IMG/VR virus record: IMGVR_UViG_3300038441_000163
Location: 1 to 49,766 of that record
Direction: 5' to 3' (one strand)
DNA: 49,766 nucleotides
Source of the DNA: a virus
Part shown: piece by piece, positions 31,490 through 38,267 of the stretch
Numbering within the stretch: the first letter of the stretch is position 1
Layout of the letters: every line of letters begins with the position of its first letter
The notes under the pieces: generated by a model
What the model saw: only the letters and a program-made list of their open reading frames with translations
The model's database searches: none
What the model was told of the DNA's origin: nothing
Program-made: the position numbers and the translations under genes

Positions 31490-31669
31490 TTATCCTTTCA
31501 CCGTTTTAAAACGTTCCCGCGTGGCAATGGCCTTGACGATGAAGTCATGGGCCGTGCGCTTGCATCCTTCCTTATCATAACCGGGCTTGGATGCACAGCG
31601 CGTTGCATATGCCGCGCTATTGATGAACCGGGCTTGTTCCCGACGAAGCCATACACGCTCACTAACCAT
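31490..31669 (-). CDS. Small basic early protein
   Basis: 59 aa from the ATG at 31669 (GGAG 8 nt upstream). Sequence MVSERVWLRREQARFINSAA, then a short Cys pair (TRCASKPGYDKEGCKR) and a helix. Probably a small helical nucleic-acid or protein binder. Confidence 0.66.
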   Translation of the reverse strand: MVSERVWLRREQARFINSAAYATRCASKPGYDKEGCKRTAHDFIVKAIATRERFKTVKG

Positions 31670-31706
31670 TGTAACCGCTCCTTTGTTGAGAAAGGTTAAC
31701 CGGGAA

Positions 31707-31916
31707 TTACTCCCCGGTCTTATCTTCAATAACCGCTGTGTACCCTTCGTAAACCTCACCAGTTACCTTGTTCTTACCGGCAGGATAGCTAACCCACTTA
31801 TGAACCGCAGCAATCGCGGTTGCCTTGGTCTTGTGGTAAGATACACGCCCCGACTTAAAAGTAACGACATACTGCATCTTGAGTGCTTCGTTCTTGGTAA
31901 TCGTTGCGTTGGTCAT
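31707..31916 (-). CDS. Small early protein, cassette with P31.9
   Basis: 69 aa from the ATG at 31916 (leader CAGGAGATACCAA). Beta strands MQYVVTFKSGRVSYHKTKA, then a helix and a GYTAVIEDKTGE ending. It shares leader, promoter and a loosely similar fold pattern with the gene at 32000-32200, suggesting duplication of a promoter-leader-gene cassette. Confidence 0.7.
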   Translation of the reverse strand: MTNATITKNEALKMQYVVTFKSGRVSYHKTKATAIAAVHKWVSYPAGKNKVTGEVYEGYTAVIEDKTGE

Positions 31917-31942
31917 TTGGTATCTCCTGTTCAATGACTACT

Positions 31943-31971
31943 CTTTTACAGGGTCATTGCTACCGCGTCAA
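31943..31971 (-). promoter_or_regulatory. Promoter P31.9
   Basis: TTGACG, 17 bp (CGGTAGCAATGACCCTG), TAAAAG; preceded by TTCACGGACCCTA. GTCATT (31938-31933) near the transcription start is the perfect complement of AATGAC (31917-31912), which includes the start codon of the gene it drives. Confidence 0.8.
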
Positions 31972-31999
31972 TAGGGTCCGTGAAAATAGCTGCCGGGGA

Positions 32000-32200
32000 T
32001 TACTCCCCGGCGAAAACTGCCGTACCGGCACCATCATACTTATTCTTGATTGCAATCAAGTGCGCTGCCGACTTAAGTGCGTTTTCTTCCGTAGCACATG
32101 CGCCGACCGTTTCAACCTTGCCGCTCTCAAGTTGGCAAAGAACCTTCCACTCACGCTTGCCACCGGCCTTAAACTCAACGCTGTAAGTGAACTTGGTCAT
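32000..32200 (-). CDS. Small early protein, cassette with P32.2
   Basis: 66 aa: MTKFTYSVEFKAGGKREWKV, strands, then a helix (EENALKSAAHLIAIKNKYDG) and AGTAVFAGE. Leader ACGGAGATACCAA-ATG matches those at 31916 and 28573. Compare the neighbour at 31707-31916. Confidence 0.7.
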   Translation of the reverse strand: MTKFTYSVEFKAGGKREWKVLCQLESGKVETVGACATEENALKSAAHLIAIKNKYDGAGTAVFAGE

Positions 32201-32225
32201 TTGGTATCTCCGTTTTGTTGATACC

Positions 32226-32254
32226 CTTGTACGCCCCCATTGCTACCGTGTCAA
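32226..32254 (-). promoter_or_regulatory. Promoter P32.2
   Basis: TTGACA, 17 bp (CGGTAGCAATGGGGGCG), TACAAG; preceded by ATCACGGAAGCAA. GGTATC directly after the -10 (32225-32220) is the perfect complement of GATACC between ribosome-binding site and start codon. Confidence 0.78.
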
Positions 32255-32310
32255 TTGCTTCCGTGATTTATTTTGCGATTATCTTTGCCCATGCTTGCCC
32301 ACAGTGAGCC

Positions 32311-32553
32311 CTAATTCAAACCCTTAACGTCTTCGAAATCATCCACAATGATTGTGCACCAAGCCAACCCGCTCGGATGCTTCACCACTATCACCGCAAT
32401 ATCTTTGACCTCGCAATCAGCCGTGATTTCATCGCCGTCGTAATCAATACACTGGTCAAAGGCCCAAACGGTGCCGTCATCTTCGACCGCGATTTGTTCC
32501 CGGAAGTTGATAAACGTGAACGTGGTTTCGGTCTTGACCTTATCAATCGGCAT
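32311..32553 (-). CDS. Small acidic early protein
   Basis: 80 aa from the ATG at 32553 (AAGGAG 8 nt upstream). MPIDKVKTETTFTFINFREQ, then VWAFDQCIDYDGDEITADCE and a C-terminal SGLAWCTIIVDDFEDV. Three Cys and many acidic residues; beta-rich. First gene below the AT-rich region. Function unknown. Confidence 0.68.
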   Translation of the reverse strand: MPIDKVKTETTFTFINFREQIAVEDDGTVWAFDQCIDYDGDEITADCEVKDIAVIVVKHPSGLAWCTIIVDDFEDVKGLN

Positions 32554-32562
32554 TCTTTTCAC

Positions 32563-32883
32563 TCCTTATTTCGTGTATGGGGTGTTTGATCCCACCCTAA
32601 AACACCGGAAACCCCCGGAAACCCTGACTTTCTTACTCTCTGTATTATATGTATTAGTGTATTAGGTTATGAGAGATATTAATTAATTCTGATTTCCAAT
32701 CCGTTAATTAATTTCGTCCAATTCCCGAGAATGAATTAAAAGAATAAGAATTAATTAATTTGGAGAGAGAAAGAGAGAGAGACCCCCTAAAACTCTAATA
32801 CGACGGCTAACACATTGAAAACACTAGCTTTTCACCTAAAACACGCCGAATACACCCGAATACACGGAATTAAGCGCTAAATA
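32563..32883. other. AT-rich, repeat-rich gene-free region; candidate replication origin
   Basis: 321 bases with no credible gene. It has three copies of TTAATTAATT (32689-32698, 32704-32713, 32751-32760), a GA-dinucleotide tract (32762-32781), and three CCTAAAAC copies (near 32596, 32786 and 32835). Tandem CCGGAAACCC (near 32605) and CCGAATACAC (near 32846) pairs are also present. The AT-rich core with flanking short direct repeats, beside the primase gene, resembles an iteron-type origin. It may also carry a promoter for the early genes, but I find no clear -35/-10. Confidence 0.5.
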
Positions 32884-35289
32884 TCAATCCTCAAGCCATA
32901 CCGCCGACAAAACCATATAGAACCGGCCAGCACTTACACCGTATTTCTGTGCAAGCTGTGACGGCGGAACAATCTGGATCATACCGCCATCCATCAACGA
33001 CTGCAAAGTTGTCTGAAAAGCTCGCGGCGCACCTTCACGGGCATTCTTGAACGAGGCAATGTTCGCAATAGCCTGTTGCAAACCACGATGCGAAATAAGG
33101 CGATCCCGGCACATATCCGGCGACATGTTCAACTTGCGAGCACGTTCGGGGGTCAAGTTCAGCATTTGCTTTATAGCTTTGCGCATGTCACCGGTTTGTT
33201 TAGCCATGCCCTCACCAATCTCACCCTTGGCAAACTTGGCCACGATCCGATTAGTGGAATGATCGATTAGGCTAATGGCCCATTCGGCGCAATTACGGTC
33301 AATAACCGGATTGAACGGATTGATACCAACGGCCACGGTTGCGGCGAGTTTAAGCACCTTGAGATGGGCGCGGTTCCAAAGCTGTTCAATAGTATCATTG
33401 TGGGCAGCGTTGATTACGTCGTCGCATTTCTGGTCGTAAGCCCGGACAAGCTCTTGAGCATCGGCGGTAAGTTCGACGTCAACCGGTTTGCCCTGTTGAT
33501 TGAGCATCAGCGCTTGCCCACAGAACTGAGCGAGCTTTTTGACCAACCAGTCCGGGGGCTGGCTATTGGCGCGGGCTTCATTGAGCCCTACTCGTCTACC
33601 GTCATACTCGATAACGTTGAAACGGGGCAAAAGACCGTCACTAACCATGGCTTCATCAAGCAGGTTATAGAAACGTTCCGGGGTGCCTTCACCGATCATG
33701 GAGAATGCCGGGGAAGCGATGGCAGCGGTGTTCTTATCACGGTCACTATAGATCGTGGAGCCGAGCACGTTACCACGGCCTGACAGGGAATAAGCTGACA
33801 GGTACATTTGACGCAGTTTCAAAAGTGCGGCGTTAGCATTCTTGCTGGTCATGTTCTTCATGGTCACGTCAACTTCACCGACGACGGACAGGAACGACTT
33901 AGAGACGTTGGCAAGATGCTTGCCGAGAGCCTGACCGGAAGCAATGTCACCGGGACCAACAAATTCGGTAGCGGCTGGGCAACCACCATAGTTCATGTCA
34001 GTTACGCGGGACATGAGCTTAGAGATACCCGACTGAATAGCTTCTTTACCGCGACCGGTGCCGGTCAGAAGCAGAGTGTATTGGTTAAGGCCGGTGCCTG
34101 ACACATTGAAGGCCCGCCCGGCGATCCCCGCCATGAGGCCAATAGCGCCTGCTAGGGCGATCTCGGGCACCGGACGCGGGGCCTGATCATAAATATAGTG
34201 CGCAAGCTCCCCGAGGAGCCCCGGCACGGGGCGCAAATAGGGGTTGCTGCCGTCGCTAGGCTGTGGCATGGATGGTGCCGGGGTACTCCCCGTGCTCCCG
34301 CCTTCCGGGCTTTGGTGCACGGGTTGAGATGGTGCCGGTGATGTTGTCACCGCTACGTTACCGGCACCGCCCTGCCATTCCCCAAACTCATCATTGAGCA
34401 TGTTGCGTACGGCGTCGATATCCACGGGCGAAGGGTGCCGGTCAAACGCGCGATCAATCATGCTCAGCACGTAATTATCACGCTGTGCTTTATCACGTTG
34501 ACCTAGGCCAGACATGCGGAACAACCGCATAATCTGCCAACGGCTACGGCTATAATATGCGATGATATCGATAAGGGCGAAGTCGGCTTCTGACTGGCTG
34601 GTGTAATGCAACTGCCAATTGCCGTTGACGAGGTCGCGGACCTTATCACCGTTGGCGGCATTGAGGCACTTCTTAATGATTACGTCGTCGGGTTCACGGT
34701 CGAAGTTCTCGGCAACGTCAACGCCCACAGTTGGTGCGCCGCCCATTTCATCGTACAGCCATTGTACGGCAGCTTGGCGCTCGACAATTGGCGCGTCGGT
34801 ATAGACATTCCCGGTCATGGTCATGAACCGGCCAGTTGAATAAAGCTCTACCGCGTGACGACGACGCCCTTTACCGGGAGAGGCACCAACACAAATGATA
34901 TGGAGACCCTTACCGCTGGGGGAGAACTCCGAATAGGTTCCGGCGAACCGGTCAAAGACCTCTCGTTGAACGGCTTGGATGGCACCGGGATTGTCATGCT
35001 TGGGCGACCCATCGGGCAATACGGCGTACGGGTCGTCAAGGTCGATAAAGGTATACGGGTCATTCTCTGATAGAACAAATCCGATACCGTCCCACCCACC
35101 GGAATTGTAAGCGGCAACTGCGTTGTCATATGTCACCCATGTGTTAGGGTCAGTTGAACTAGCCGCGCTGAACGTGACAGGATTATATGGCACCTTGGTA
35201 GGGCGTCCGTTATCGGTCAGTTCTTCTTTCCATACCACCCAAGCAGGGATAGCACGCAACGGCAGCGGGATACGATTGAAATTAGTCAT
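32884..35289 (-). CDS. PrimPol-type primase fused to DUF3987 helicase-like domain
   Basis: An 801-aa protein. Residues about 15-165 form a PrimPol domain: WVVWKEEL, WDGIGFVLSENDPYTFIDLD (metal-binding Asp83 and Asp85), FSPSGKGLHII (123-132) and ELYSTGRFMTMTGN. About 190-290 is a helical-bundle accessory domain. From about 345 a DUF3987-type domain carries the nucleotide-binding-like TGTGRGKE near 409-415 and runs to about 690. The C-terminal region has a wing-like domain (LAQKYGVSAGRFYMVL). Likely makes primers and may unwind DNA. Overlaps the HTH gene by 8 bp and is encoded opposite to the polymerase operon. Confidence 0.87.
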   Translation of the reverse strand: MTNFNRIPLPLRAIPAWVVWKEELTDNGRPTKVPYNPVTFSAASSTDPNTWVTYDNAVAAYNSGGWDGIGFVLSENDPYTFIDLDDPYAVLPDGSPKHDNPGAIQAVQREVFDRFAGTYSEFSPSGKGLHIICVGASPGKGRRRHAVELYSTGRFMTMTGNVYTDAPIVERQAAVQWLYDEMGGAPTVGVDVAENFDREPDDVIIKKCLNAANGDKVRDLVNGNWQLHYTSQSEADFALIDIIAYYSRSRWQIMRLFRMSGLGQRDKAQRDNYVLSMIDRAFDRHPSPVDIDAVRNMLNDEFGEWQGGAGNVAVTTSPAPSQPVHQSPEGGSTGSTPAPSMPQPSDGSNPYLRPVPGLLGELAHYIYDQAPRPVPEIALAGAIGLMAGIAGRAFNVSGTGLNQYTLLLTGTGRGKEAIQSGISKLMSRVTDMNYGGCPAATEFVGPGDIASGQALGKHLANVSKSFLSVVGEVDVTMKNMTSKNANAALLKLRQMYLSAYSLSGRGNVLGSTIYSDRDKNTAAIASPAFSMIGEGTPERFYNLLDEAMVSDGLLPRFNVIEYDGRRVGLNEARANSQPPDWLVKKLAQFCGQALMLNQQGKPVDVELTADAQELVRAYDQKCDDVINAAHNDTIEQLWNRAHLKVLKLAATVAVGINPFNPVIDRNCAEWAISLIDHSTNRIVAKFAKGEIGEGMAKQTGDMRKAIKQMLNLTPERARKLNMSPDMCRDRLISHRGLQQAIANIASFKNAREGAPRAFQTTLQSLMDGGMIQIVPPSQLAQKYGVSAGRFYMVLSAVWLED

Positions 35290-35500
35290 TGATAAGCTGC
35301 TTACCGGTCAAACGCACATACAGCTTTTCAATGGCCATGGCAGAGGGGTTATTGTAACGGCCATTAGCGAAACCCGACAACCATACGTTCGTAACGCCAC
35401 AGTCTTCTGCGAGGTCAATCATGGTAAGGGATCGGGGGCGCTCAAGAACAAGCTTTCGTACTCGCTCGATGAGCGGGCTACTATAGGTAGTGTCGGGCAT
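35282..35500 (-). CDS. Small HTH transcriptional regulator
   Basis: A 72-aa helix-turn-helix protein: VRKLVLERPRSLTMIDLAED, then CGVTNVWLSGFANGRYNNPS, matching the Cro/CI-like scaffold where a recognition helix (NVWLSGFANGR) follows the turn. First gene of the leftward operon and next to the divergent control region, so it probably regulates the early promoters. GCCCACA lies at its start codon (35500-35506). Confidence 0.75.
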   Translation of the reverse strand: MPDTTYSSPLIERVRKLVLERPRSLTMIDLAEDCGVTNVWLSGFANGRYNNPSAMAIEKLYVRLTGKQLIND

Positions 35501-35581
35501 GTGGGCACCACTAGGGGAGTTTCACGGCAACGTAATGAACGTGTACGATTTGCACAACCAATAATTTGTTTTTAATTCGTG

Positions 35582-35610
35582 TTGACAGGCATTTGCCCAC
35601 AGCATAGGGT
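35582..35610 (+). promoter_or_regulatory. Promoter P35.6 of the replication operon
   Basis: TTGACA, 17 bp (GGCATTTGCCCACAGCA), TAGGGT. The spacer contains the over-represented TGCCCACA octamer. Only this promoter and P44.4 point rightwards. Drives 35784-44376. Confidence 0.75.
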
Positions 35611-35652
35611 TCGGGTGTTCCAAATCACAGCTTGGGTGCTCTTCAGCATAGA

Positions 35653-35736
35653 CCCCGGTTTTGGGAAACGGGGCAAGCGGTGATAGTGTAGCGTTTACCA
35701 TTGCGCTGGTTTTAGGCTACTAAACCGTTTGCCCCG
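35653..35736 (+). promoter_or_regulatory. Leader with two mutually exclusive stems
   Basis: Hairpin A: CCCCG-bulge-TTT pairs AAACGGGG (35653-35673). Stem B: CGGGGCAAGCGGT (35669-35681) pairs ACCGTTTGCCCCG (35724-35736), 12 of 13 positions plus one G-U, loop 42 nt. Both need the bases 35669-35673, so only one can form. No U-tract follows stem B. Confidence 0.5.
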
Positions 35737-35783
35737 GTAGTAATGATAGCGGTGAACAACTCTTCAGCGGTGAAGGAAAGACA

Positions 35784-36248
35784 ATGCAGCAGAACAACGT
35801 TTCGCCCCGTGACCAGAAGATTATGAACTGGCAGCGGGCTAAGGCCAGTCTGGACGGCGCGAAGGAACTCGAAATGCAGCTTCGCAAGGAAGTTGTTGCC
35901 GAGAACTTCCCCGATGCCAAGGTCGGGGTCAACAACCTCGACATTACGGGCGGCTGGAAGCTCAAGGGCACGGTCAAGCAGAATTATTCGCTCGACAAGT
36001 CCGACGACTGCGCCCGCACCGATGCGGTTTGCGAAGCGATTGCCGACATTGGCAACGAAGGCCCGTTCATCATTGAACGGCTTGTCAAGTGGAAGCCCGA
36101 AATTTCGGTTGGCGAATACAAAAAGCTTCAGGAACGTGCTAAAGGCGGCGACCAATTCGCGGTCAACGTTCTGGAAAAGATCAACACGGTCTTGACAATC
36201 ACGGACGGTTCGCCTGAACTTGAAGTTATACCGCCCAAGGGCGCGTAA
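35784..36248 (+). CDS. DUF7173-like phage protein
   Basis: A 154-aa protein typical of the gene just before Sak4-like ATPases: an N-terminal helix (NWQRAKASLDGAKELEMQLR), a VNNLDITGGWKLKGTVKQNY hairpin, then LVKWKPEISVGEYKKLQE and the ending TVLTITDGSPELEVIP. This matches the DUF7173 layout of helix, beta hairpin, WKPE motif and short C-terminal strand. Likely a recombination or replication accessory. AAGGAAA precedes the start. Confidence 0.75.
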   Translation: MQQNNVSPRDQKIMNWQRAKASLDGAKELEMQLRKEVVAENFPDAKVGVNNLDITGGWKLKGTVKQNYSLDKSDDCARTDAVCEAIADIGNEGPFIIERLVKWKPEISVGEYKKLQERAKGGDQFAVNVLEKINTVLTITDGSPELEVIPPKGA

Positions 36249-36254
36249 CGAAAT

Positions 36255-36372
36255 CTCCCGACGACAACGGCCTGCGCCCCACAAAGGCCGGGGTTGGCGG
36301 GGATCACGGCGCGGTTAGGTATCGCTTAATGGTCTACATTATAGACCGCCGTGCAACGAACATCGTCGGGAG
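36255..36372 (+). ncRNA. Candidate structured RNA element with multi-stem fold
   Basis: A perfect 10-bp closing stem (CTCCCGACGA 36255-36264 / TCGTCGGGAG 36363-36372) encloses CGGCC/GGCCG (36268-36272 / 36286-36290) and CACGGCG/CGCCGTG (36305-36311 / 36347-36353). The last holds GGTCTA/TAGACC (36331-36336 / 36342-36347). The four nested or adjacent stems form a branched fold. It begins 6 bp after a stop codon and lies before the Sak4-like gene. It may be a 5' UTR element, a small RNA or a DNA structure at an origin. No known family recognised. Confidence 0.5.
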
Positions 36373-36396
36373 GCTCCACAGGAAGCCCGGCGACTA

Positions 36397-36450
36397 GGGG
36401 CGGTTGACGGCAACGGGTCTTGTGTACCTGTCCAGCTAGTTATCCGCCCC
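36397..36450 (+). repeat. Inverted repeat upstream of the Sak4-like gene
   Basis: GGGGCGG (36397-36403) and CCGCCCC (36444-36450), 7 bp with a 40-nt loop, lie 21 bp before the ATG at 36472. Adds to the structured intergenic region starting at 36255. The loop contains TTGACG but no good -10. Confidence 0.5.
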
Positions 36451-36471
36451 GACTAAACCACAAGAGGAACC

Positions 36472-37164
36472 ATGGCGTACCAACCACCTGCCCAAATACG
36501 AATTGAAACCACACGCGGCGCGAGTGCAAACGACGGCGTCAAGATGATGGTTTACGGTCTGGCAGGTACAGGCAAAACCCGTCTGTGCGCCACGGCTCCC
36601 CGGCCAATTATTATGTCGGCTGAAAAGGGTCTGTTGTCCCTTAACGACGTCGATATACCATTCATCCGTATCAACTCTTTGGCAGACCTGACAGCAGCGC
36701 GGCAATTCATTCAGAACGATAATCGTTTCTGGACAGCATGCCTTGATAGTGCCTCGGAAATTGCTGAAGTGTGCCTACAGGATTTGAAGGCCAATAATCG
36801 CGATCCGCGTAAGGCTTACGGGGATATGGCGCAAGACGTTTTGAACGAGGTGAGGGCATGGCGCGATATGCGACAAAAGCACGTCCTGTTCATTATGAAG
36901 CAGGGCCGAATTAAGGACGAGCAAACCGGGGTTCTGATGAACGGCCCGCTTATGCCCGGCCAGCAACTCGACCAGCATATGCCGTACATGTTTGACGAGT
37001 GTTTCCAACTCGTTGTGCAGAACTTCAACGGCAATCTACAGTCTGCGTTGCGCACGCAACGGGACAACCAAAACGAGGCCAAAGACCGGTCTGGACGCCT
37101 CGATATGTGGGAACCGCCGAACCTCACCCACATCATAAATAAGATCACGGCACCACGTAACTAA
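36472..37164 (+). CDS. Sak4-like RecA-fold ATPase (AAA_24)
   Basis: A 230-aa protein with Walker A GLAGTGKT (residues 29-36) preceded by KMMVYG and followed by PIIMSAEKGLLSLND. A Walker B-like FWTACLDSASEIAEV then KHVLFIMKQGRIKD and a C-terminal LRTQRDNQNEAKDRSGRLDM complete the phage Sak4/AAA_24 pattern. Sak4 proteins promote single-strand annealing with phage SSB; the SSB-like gene follows 12 bp later, as is usual. Confidence 0.87.
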   Translation: MAYQPPAQIRIETTRGASANDGVKMMVYGLAGTGKTRLCATAPRPIIMSAEKGLLSLNDVDIPFIRINSLADLTAARQFIQNDNRFWTACLDSASEIAEVCLQDLKANNRDPRKAYGDMAQDVLNEVRAWRDMRQKHVLFIMKQGRIKDEQTGVLMNGPLMPGQQLDQHMPYMFDECFQLVVQNFNGNLQSALRTQRDNQNEAKDRSGRLDMWEPPNLTHIINKITAPRN

Positions 37165-37176
37165 GGAACTTATACC

Positions 37177-38190
37177 ATGGATCAGGGCGTTAGTCTCCCG
37201 TTCTCCTCGCAGGGCATCGACGATGTTTTGTTCGGCCTTGCCACCTTTGCCGATGGCTGGAAAAAGCTCGTAATCACCGGCTCTAGCCAGAAGGCTTTGC
37301 AGTCGAACAACGGCGGGCGGCTCTTGCTGAACGTCAAATGTATCGAAGACCCCGCCAACGTTGACACCGGCAAGGAACACTTGATCGGCCTCAACCTTTG
37401 GCACAACAACCTAGAGACCAAGGCCCGCGCCGAAAGCGAAATGGCAACGCTCATTCGCGTGATCTTCGGCGGTGATCGTCAGATCAATAGCACGGCTGAA
37501 CTCTACAACCATCCGTTCTATGCCAAGGCGTCAACGCAGACGTCGGCACCATCGCCGCAGTACCCGAACCCGTCGCCGCAAACCAACTGGCGCGGTTATG
37601 CCGACCGCAACGGTTGGATTAACGGCAAGCAGGGCGGCGAAAACGTTCTTGGCGGCAATGGCGGTGGTCAGGGTGGCTTCGGCGGCGGCAATGGCGGCAA
37701 CAACGGTCAGCAGCAACAGAACAACCAAAACAACCAGCAGAACAACGGTTTTGGCAACGCTGGCGGCGGCTTCGACCAGAACAACAACAACAACAATGGT
37801 CAGGGCCAGAATAACGGCTTTGGTAACAACAATAACGGCGGGGGTGGTTTCGGCAATAACGGCGGGAACAACAACGGCGGCGGTTTTGGCCAGAACAACG
37901 GTGGCCAGAACAATAATAACAATGGCGGAAACGGCGGCAACGGCGGTTTCGGCAATGGCAACAACAATGGTGGTGGCAACAACAATGGGGGCGGCGGAAA
38001 CGGCGGCTTCAACGGTGGCGGCAACAACCAGCAGCAGAACGGCGGCAACAACAATAACAATTGGCAGCCGCAGGGCGACCAGAACAACGGTGGCAACGGC
38101 CAGAACAACAACGGCGGCAATAATGGCGGCTGGGGTGGCAATGGCGGCGGCAACAATAACAACAATGGTGGCGGAGGCGGCTGGGGCTAA
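37177..38190 (+). CDS. SSB-like protein with long Gly/Asn/Gln-rich tail
   Basis: A 337-aa protein. The N-terminal ~115 residues (KLVITGSSQKALQSNNGGRL, then CIEDPANVDTGKEHLIGLNL) resemble the DUF669/OB-like phage ssDNA-binding family. Residues about 158-337 are almost only Gly, Asn and Gln with scattered Phe and Trp, ending GGGGGWG instead of the acidic tip of bacterial SSB. Such tails are disordered and prone to condense. The tail DNA is highly repetitive (GGN and AAC codons). A strong terminator follows, suggesting high expression. Confidence 0.8.
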   Translation: MDQGVSLPFSSQGIDDVLFGLATFADGWKKLVITGSSQKALQSNNGGRLLLNVKCIEDPANVDTGKEHLIGLNLWHNNLETKARAESEMATLIRVIFGGDRQINSTAELYNHPFYAKASTQTSAPSPQYPNPSPQTNWRGYADRNGWINGKQGGENVLGGNGGGQGGFGGGNGGNNGQQQQNNQNNQQNNGFGNAGGGFDQNNNNNNGQGQNNGFGNNNNGGGGFGNNGGNNNGGGFGQNNGGQNNNNNGGNGGNGGFGNGNNNGGGNNNGGGGNGGFNGGGNNQQQNGGNNNNNWQPQGDQNNGGNGQNNNGGNNGGWGGNGGGNNNNNGGGGGWG

Positions 38191-38215
38191 TACCCCGGCT
38201 AACTGCCGACCCAAC

Positions 38216-38246
38216 AAGGCGCGGCTAATCCCCGCGCCTTTCTTTT
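38216..38246 (+). terminator. Terminator after the SSB-like gene
   Basis: AAGGCGCGG / CCGCGCCTT, a perfect 9-bp stem with a 7-nt loop, followed by TCTTTTC. A strong intrinsic terminator inside the replication operon; it should lower expression of the downstream enzymes relative to Sak4 and SSB. Confidence 0.9.
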
Positions 38247-38267
38247 CTCAACTGCTTAGCGGTAGCC

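Larger units (their letters stand above)
35501..35783. promoter_or_regulatory. Divergent control region between early and replication operons
   Basis: 283 bases without a gene. It contains the rightward promoter (35582-35610), an AT-rich stretch (35561-35580), two TGCCCACA sites and a structured rightward leader (35653-35736). I see no confident leftward promoter; TTGTGC-17-TACGTT is the best but poor candidate. Confidence 0.7.

Noticed and set aside
35712-36284. A 190-codon minus-strand frame opposite the DUF7173-like gene
   Set aside because: Crosses the divergent leader and overlaps a convincing plus-strand gene; no start signal.
36255-36372. tRNA or tmRNA as an explanation of the branched element
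   Set aside because: No T-arm TTCGA-type loop, no CCA-ready acceptor end and arm lengths do not fit.
36404-36432. Possible promoter (TTGACG) upstream of the Sak4-like gene
   Set aside because: No acceptable -10 at 16-18 bp (CCTGTC at 17).
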